DNA of 64,000 nucleotides from NCBI GenBank assembly GCA_011799875.1, contig CM022303.1, positions 544,637,632 through 544,701,631 of the forward strand, given 5' to 3'. Source of the DNA: Thinopyrum elongatum (Eukaryota > Streptophyta > Magnoliopsida > Poales > Poaceae). A program made the translations under genes and the position numbers. Of the stretch, positions 57,396 to 64,000 are shown in pieces (position 1 is the stretch's first letter; each line of letters starts with the position of its first letter). Below the pieces are notes generated by a model. The model had not been told where the DNA came from. It did no database searches and saw only the letters and a program-made list of their open reading frames with translations.

Positions 57396-58570
57396 GTACC
57401 AAGCTAGGCCAAAAGCCTAAGCTTGGGGGGGTACGTATTTCCACCGACATTACATTCATGTTCACACATTTCATTCCAGTTGTCGGTGTTCATACTTTTT
57501 CATTGTATTATCCATGCTAGATTTATTTTCTCGCTTTCTTCTTGTGTGTTTGAAAAACTTTGAGAAAATAAAAAAAATGTTGCTTGCTTCTTTTCAGTTT
57601 TTCTTTCTAGTTTAGTTAGTTGTAGTATTTAAAAGAAAACCCAAAAATATTTCCTTGTTCTTCTTTTGCTTGTTGGGAGCTCTCCCGTGTAAATAAGTTT
57701 TTCTCGTTTTTGTTTTTCTCTTTAATTTGCCTTCTTCAAGAAAAACAAAAAACTCCAAAAATATTTTAGTGTGTTTCTCTGAAATTCTTTTTCTTTTATT
57801 GAGTCATACCGAGGAGAAGACCATGATGAAAATGTTGAGTGGCTCTCATATGCATTATCGTTGATCTAACAAAGAGCTCAAATTGCCTTGTCTTCTCCTT
57901 TTGAATAAAATGTTTGCAGATTCCAGCTTATTCCATGGCACTCTTGCACTATTATTATTTTCATATCATTCGGTCGTGCAAGTGAAAGGCAATAATGACG
58001 ATATTTGATGAACTGGCTGTGGCAGAGAGAAACGGGTATGAACTCAACTTGTTCTATTTTTGTAAATATGTTTAACCTAGTATCCATGATTCAGCCTATT
58101 ATGATCAAACATGTTTGCAATGACAATTAGATATTATAGTTTCTCATGCCATGCTTAAGTAGCTAGGAGTGAATAATTATTTATCTTGGTTGTCAACATG
58201 CATTAAAACGATTGTGATGTGGTATGATGATATGGTATCCTCCTCCGAATGTTCGAGTGGCTTGACTTGGCACATGTTCATGCATGTAGTTGAATCAAAA
58301 CCAACATAGCCTCTATGATATTTATGTTCATGGTGTTCATATCCTACACATGCTAGTATCCAATGTTACTTATGCATAATGCATGTTCATGACCGTTTTC
58401 GCTCTCTAGCTGGCCGCTTCTCAACCTATTTGCTAGCCTTCGCCTGTACTAAGCGGGAAAACTGCTTGTGCATCAAAATCCTAAAACCCAAGTTATTTCA
58501 GATGAGTCCACCATATACCTACCTATATGCAGTATTACCCTGCCGTTCTAAGTAATTTTGCATGTGCCAC
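57396..58570 (+). other. Noncoding internal region of copy 3 up to element E
   Basis: It matches 44430-45535 of copy 2 and includes an aagcttgggggggtac motif at 57419 and the shared block at 58420-58570. About 60 bp near 57560-57630 are not present in copy 2. No credible ORF is seen. Confidence 0.75.
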
Positions 58571-60267
58571 TAATGTCTACTACACAACTTGTTCTTGTAG
58601 ACTCGTGTTGGGCCTCCAAGAGCAGAGTTTTGTAGGACAGTAGCAAATTTCCCTCAAGTGGATGACCTAAGGTATATCAATCCGTGGGAGGCATAGGATG
58701 AAGATGGTCTCTCTCAAACAACCCTGCAACCAAATAATAAAAAGTCTCTTGTGTCCCCAACACACCAAATGCAATGGTAAATTGTATAGGTGCACTAGTT
58801 CGGCGAAGAGATGGTGATAAAAGTGTAATATGGATGGTAGGAATATATTTCTATAATCTGAATAAATAAAAACATAAAGGTAGCAAGTGATAAAACGGAG
58901 CACAAAAGGTATTGCAATGCTTGAAAACAAGGCCTAGGGTCCGTACTTTCGCTAGTGCAATCTCTCAACAATGCTAATCTAACTGGATCATATAACCATC
59001 CCTCAACGTGCGATGAAGAATCACTCCAAAGTTCTTATTTAGCGAAGAGCATAAGAAGAAATTGTTTGTAGGGTACGAAACCACCTTAAAGCTATTCTTT
59101 CCGATCAATATATCCTAGAGTTTGTACTAAAGTAACACCAAGCTATTCTTTCCGATCGATCTAACCAAGAGTTCGTACTAAAATAACACCATATGATACA
59201 CATCAACCAACTCTAATGTCACCTAGATACTCCAATGTCACCGCGACTATCCGTGAGTTGATTATGCGATGTGCATCAAACAATTTCAGATTCATAATAC
59301 TCAATCCAACACAAAGAACCTCAAAGAGTGCCCCAAGATTTCTACCGGAGAAACAAAGACGAGACCGTGCATCAACCCCTATGCATAGATTACCCCAATG
59401 TCACCTCGGGAATCTGTGAGTTGAGTGCCAAAACACATATCAAGTGAATCAATATGATACCCCATTGTCACCACGGGTATTCATAGCAAGACATACATCA
59501 AGTGTTCTCGAATCCATAAAAGTATTCAATCCGATAAAACAAAATCTCAAAGGGAAAACTCAATTCATCACAACAAGATAGAGAGGGAGAAACACCATAT
59601 GATCCAACTATATTAACAAAGCCCACGATACATCAAGATCGTGCCATCTCAAGAACACGAGAGAGAGAGATTAAACACATAGCTATTGGTACAAACCCTC
59701 AGCCCCGAGGGTGGACTACTCCCTCCTCATCAAGGTGGCCGCCGGGATGATGAAGATGGCCACCGGTGATGATCTCCCCCTCTGGCAGGGTGCCGGAACG
59801 GGGTCTAGATTGGTTTTTCATGGCTACAGAGGGTTGCAGCGGCGGAACTTCTCATCTAGGGTTACCCCCAGGGGTTTTGGAATATTTGGGAATTTATAGG
59901 GAGAAGAGGCGGTGCGGGAGGCCACCGAGGTGGGCACAACCCACCTGGGCGCGCCTGGGCCCCCAGGCGTGCCCTGGTGGGTTGTGCTCCCCTCGGAGCT
60001 CCCCTCTGGTACTTCTTTGGCCCACCGGGTGTCTTCTGGTCCAAAAAAAATCTCCAAAAAGTTTCGCTGCGTTTGGACTCCGTTTGGTATTGATTTTCTG
60101 CGATGTAAAAAACAAGCAAAAAATAGCAACTGGCACTGGGCACTATGTCAATAGGTTAGCCCCAAAAAATGATATAAAGTTGCTATAAAATGATTGTAAA
60201 ACATCTAAGAATGATAATATAACAACATGAATACTTCATAAATTATAGATACGTTCGAGACGTATCA
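58571..60267 (-). repeat. 3' LTR of element E
   Basis: It is 1697 bp. The inverted repeat lies at 59935-59986 and the TATA box (minus strand TATAAATT) at 59891-59898. Compared with the A LTR it keeps an extra segment near 59200-59280 that A lost. Confidence 0.87.
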
Positions 60268-63200
60268 GCATCCCCAAGCTTAATTCCTACTCGTCCTCGA
60301 GTAGGTAAATCATAAAAGAAATAATTTATGAAGTGTGAATGCTAGAAAAGTGCATAAGTTTGATCAATGATAATTTCAATCACTTTTTCTAGCATCATAA
60401 CAGCAACTCTTTCTCATAAAACTTATCATGATAAAGTAGCAATTGAAAACGGAATTTTTGTTGTGGAAAGCTACGTATCATATTCATCATATACACTTTC
60501 TTTTGTTGCATGGACATTTGTACTTGAATGATTCAAAGCAATAGTCTATAATTTGACATGAGGACATCAATACTCAAGCATATCAACAAGCAACCATGTC
60601 TTTCAAAATATCAACACTAAAGAAAGTTATCCCTAGCCCATCATGCTCAATCATTGATCCATTCATGAGACACACTCGAATATTAGCTACATCCAATGCT
60701 CAAGTACGATCATAGTGCCCCTTAGTTGGTCCTTCATAAGAGAAGATGGAGACTCAAATAAAAATAAAAATTGCATAAAGTAAATAGATAGGCCCTTCGC
60801 AGAGGGAAGTAGGGATTTGTAGAGATGCCAGAGCTCAAAGCTTAAATTGAGAGATAAAATTTTTGAGAGGCATACTTTTCCCATCAACGAAAACGACCGA
60901 GTAATTACCAACACTTTCCATGCTAGATATATCATAGGCGGTTCCCAGACAGAAAATAAAGTTTATTCCTTTTTCCACCATTCTTTCACGATCCATGGCT
61001 AGCCGTATCCATGGGTGCCCTCCATACCAACACTTTCCAAGGAATTTATTATTTGACAACATAAAGTAAATTCATTTTTCATTTCGGGACTGGGCATCCC
61101 TAATACCTTTGCCGTACTCTTGTGCAATGACAAGGGAATAAACACTCATCTTGAGAATAACACATCTAGCATGGAAAATATTGGCCACCCCCTGCCGCTT
61201 CATGAGCGGTACGAGTACACAAAAAAGGAAATCATTTTGAAAATTTAGAGAAGGCACATACAAATTTGCTTAGAACGGCATGGAAATACTGCATATAGGT
61301 AGGTATGGTGGACTCATTTGGCACAACTTTGGGTTTAAGAATTTGGATGCACAATTAGTATTCCCACTTAGTACAAACGAAGGCTAGCAAATAGATTGAG
61401 AAGCAACCAACCAAGAAACGAAAATTCACATAAACGAGCATTGAGCATAACTAACACCGAATAATGCACCACAAGTAGGGTGTAATTTCATTGCATAATT
61501 ATTGACTTTCGTGCTTGCATAGGGAATCAAAAACCTTAACACCAATATTCTTACTAAAGCATAATTACTCACCAACTTGACTCACATATTATTATCTCCA
61601 TAACGCAAAACTATTGCAAGGAATCAAACTTATCATATCCAGTGATCTATATGAAAGTTTTATTATATCCTTCTTGAATATCCATTACTTTGGGACTAAA
61701 TTTAAAGCTTGTGCAAATTTTCATCACTAGTATCAACTCTCAAAATAATTTAAGTGAAGCACAAGAGCATTCGACAATCTACTCCAAAAAGATATAAGTG
61801 AAGATCAAATGAGTAGTTAAGTAAATAGGTAGCTATGTGAGGACTCTCTCTTATTTAAAAAATTTCAGATCTAAGTATTTTATTAAAACATCAAGCAAAA
61901 CAAAATAAAATGACATTCCAAGAATAGCACAACTCATGTGAAGAAGCAAAAACTTAGGCTCAACCGAGGCTAACCGATAATTGTTGATGAAGAAAGGTGG
62001 GATGCCTACCGGGGCATCCCCAAGCTTAGATGCTCGAGAATTCTTGGAATATTAAATTGGGATTCCTTGGGCATCCCCAAGCTTGAGATCTTGTGTCTTC
62101 TTCATTCCTCTCAAATCACGGTTTCCCTAATTCTTAAAAACTTCATCCACACAAAACTCAACAAGAACTCGTGAGATAAGTTAGTATAAATCAATGCAAA
62201 ACCTTATCATTATCTACTGTAGAAAATCACTAAAATTATTATTCAACATTGCATACTAAATGCATCTGCATATTTAATACTCCTATCCTCAAACAGAATA
62301 TTTAAACAAGCAAACATATGCAAACAATGCGAACATAACAGCAATCTGTCTAAACAGGACAGTCTGTAAAGAGTGCAATTGTACTCATACTTACCTAACA
62401 CCAAAACTTCTGAAAATTTACCACACCGTAGAAAAATTATCACAGCTTATTTTGCAAAAAAATTCAACATTTATCACATTCTGACATTTGTGGATAATTA
62501 TTGCAACAGTGATAAACTTTCTGTTTTGAAACAGCAACTCATATATTTGCAAAATAAGCATGGTGATGGCTATCCTTGCCACTTTTATTGAAATAAAAGA
62601 TGCAAAACATTATTATAAATAACAGCAAGAAAATACAAATAAAATAAAATGACGCTCCAAGCAAAACACATAGCATGTGACGAATAAAATTATAGCTCCA
62701 AGTGAGGTTACTGATAATGTCGGAGACGAAAGAGAGGGTGCCTTCCGGGGCATCCCCAAGCTTAGTTGCTCGGATATTCCTTAGATATTACCTTGGGGTG
62801 CCTTGGGCATCCCTAAGCTTAGGGTCTTGTCCCTCCTTATTCTCCTCATATCGATATCTCACCCAAAACTTGAAAACTTCAATCACACAAAACTTAACGG
62901 AACTTCGTGAGATGGGTTAGTATGATAAAGACAAATCATTCACTTTGGTACTGTCAAAGACAAGATTCATAATTGTTCTCACACAATGCCTATTTTACTC
63001 TACAATTTCCACAATTTATATTAAGCAATATAAGCCATAGAAACTAGAAAACAAGCAAATTATGCATTGAAAACAGAATCTGTCAAAAACAGAACAGTAC
63101 GTAAAGATCTGAATTAAGGTCATACTTATGTCACTCCAGAAATTCTTAAAAATTAGGAAAATGTAGAAAATTTGTATAGCCATAATCTGTAAAAAAACGA

Positions 63201-63325
63201 AGAATTTTTTCACGTACCAGTAAAATACAGGAATTTCTGCACTGGATGCAAAAGTTTCTGTTTTTGCACAGAATCAAGTCAACTATCATCCACACTATCC
63301 CAAAGGCTTTACTTGGCACTTTATT
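60268..63325 (-). other. Noncoding internal region of element E
   Basis: On the minus strand it starts, next to the LTR, with the purine tract aagcttggggatgc (60268-60281). The shared blocks are at 60795-60815, 60990-61045 and 61255-61405. Hairpin pairs GGATGCC/GGCATCC with aagcttgggg lie at 61998-62085 and 62738-62820. At 63230-63325 it matches 10080-10160 of element A. No credible ORF is seen. Confidence 0.75.
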
Positions 63326-64000
63326 TGTGGCGCCCCCGACTCAATCGTGCACTAATCATACATGCAAACATGCATGATCAAGCACAGGGACTCATGGGAA
63401 GATATCACAACTCAACTCTAACTCAAATAAATGGAGATCCACAATATTACAGACCAGGGATCACGAAGATCCGAATACATAAGTCAGTCATACAAATATT
63501 ATCTGAGTACAGACATAGTTAGACAAGTTTTGCCTTAAGAAGGCTAGCACAAACAATGACTCTAGATCGAAAGGTGTAGGCCTCCTGCCTGGGAGCCTCC
63601 GATCCTACTCCTGGTCGGCTGGCTCGGTCCAGTAGTACGTGCCGTCTGGACCCTCCTGGTAGTAAGCTCCTATGGTGGCATCTGGCTCCGGGGCTCCATC
63701 GTCTAATGTATCATCAAAGTGGGGTATGGGGAAAAAGAAGTAACAAAGCAACCGTGAGTACTCATCCGAAGTACCCAGCAAGCAAGGATCTACACTACAT
63801 ATGCAACATTATCAAAGGGGAAAGGTTGTATATGTGGACTGGGCTGCAGAAATGCCAGAATAGAGAGAATGGCCTAGTCCTATCAAAGACTAGCATCTTC
63901 AAACATCTTCACGAAGCCACAATCTTGCCGCAATAGAAGAGAGTAGAATGGCATTTTATTAAGCAAACATGTTGAAGTACAGCTTAGAGATCCTTCCTCG
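63326..64000 (+). mobile_element. Start of a Gypsy-type LTR (fragment H)
   Basis: It starts TGTGGCGCCCCCGACTC, preceded by ttatt (63321-63325) as the likely target duplication. Positions 63690-63990 match fragment G on the opposite strand. The LTR runs past the window end. The short frames here are not credible genes. Confidence 0.78.

Larger units (their letters stand above)
51331..58570 (+). mobile_element. Family C Gypsy-like element, copy 3 (5' LTR and internal region)
   Basis: It has a complete 5' LTR, primer site, full-length gag, protease-like segment, LTR-like block, intron and third ORF. It is cut at 58570 by element E and should continue beyond the window. Bases gtgat (51326-51330) are the likely left target duplication in the BARE1/Angela LTR. 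It is a separate insertion from copies 1 and 2. No RT, RNase H or integrase motif was found. Confidence 0.87.
58571..63325 (-). mobile_element. LTR retrotransposon E (same family as A), minus strand
   Basis: The 3' LTR (58571-60267) and internal region (60268-63325) match element A in reverse complement. The outer end reads TAATGTCTAC where TGATGTCTAC is expected, one base changed in the terminal TG. The host bases gccac (58566-58570) are the likely target duplication. It is cut at 63325 by fragment H, so the ORF, primer site and 5' LTR are not in the window. Confidence 0.86.

Overview
The window is repetitive intergenic DNA from a large grass genome, almost certainly Triticeae (wheat, Aegilops or barley group). 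The basis is a BARE1/Angela-type Copia LTR (start TGTTGGAAATATGCCC), several LTRs starting TGATACGTCTCC of the kind that fills wheat intergenic space, a CACTA transposon with a CACTACAAAAAAA terminus, and Gypsy LTRs starting TGTGGCGCCCCC. I see no host gene, tRNA or rRNA. Every stretch can be assigned to a mobile element or its debris. Family names are from memory and tentative; boundaries, target-site duplications (TSDs) and internal homologies were read directly from the sequence.

Layout. 1-1685 is the 3' end of a Gypsy-type LTR. It sits in a CACTA transposon (1686-24933) that carries a 1.11-kb tandem array, a six-exon gene of the plant Ptta/En-Spm type (5862-8195) and GGGCC-rich subterminal repeats. 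The CACTA element is split by LTR element A (8709-23897, TSD ggcca), and A's 3' LTR is split by a young Copia-type element B (14381-23757, TSD agacc). The CACTA element is inserted in the gag region of a non-autonomous Gypsy element called here family C.

Family C is present three times. Copies 1 and 2 (24934-47893) are joined head to tail through one shared LTR. Copy 3 (from 51331) is a separate insertion in a BARE1/Angela LTR (50688-51330), itself inserted in an old minus-strand Gypsy LTR (47894-50687). Inside family C lie a truncated Gypsy LTR (F, 28340-30640), a minus-strand LTR element D (32823-39623, TSD atcat) in the shared LTR, a 5'-truncated LINE (41354-42289, TSD gcccgtt), and a minus-strand relative of A called E (58571-63325). 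E is cut by another Gypsy LTR (H, 63326-64000).

How the parts relate. Family C encodes gag and a protease-like segment but no reverse transcriptase or integrase. Instead it has a third ORF preceded by an LTR-like block and a ~220-bp intron with GT/AG borders in all three copies. Copy 2 carries a strongly diverged version of this ORF between nearly identical flanks, which points to module exchange. A, D, E and family C differ in coding content but share a long inverted repeat beside the LTR promoter and an ordered set of noncoding blocks before the 3' LTR. Element B has nearly identical LTRs around a wrecked pol region, so it was probably mobilised in trans.
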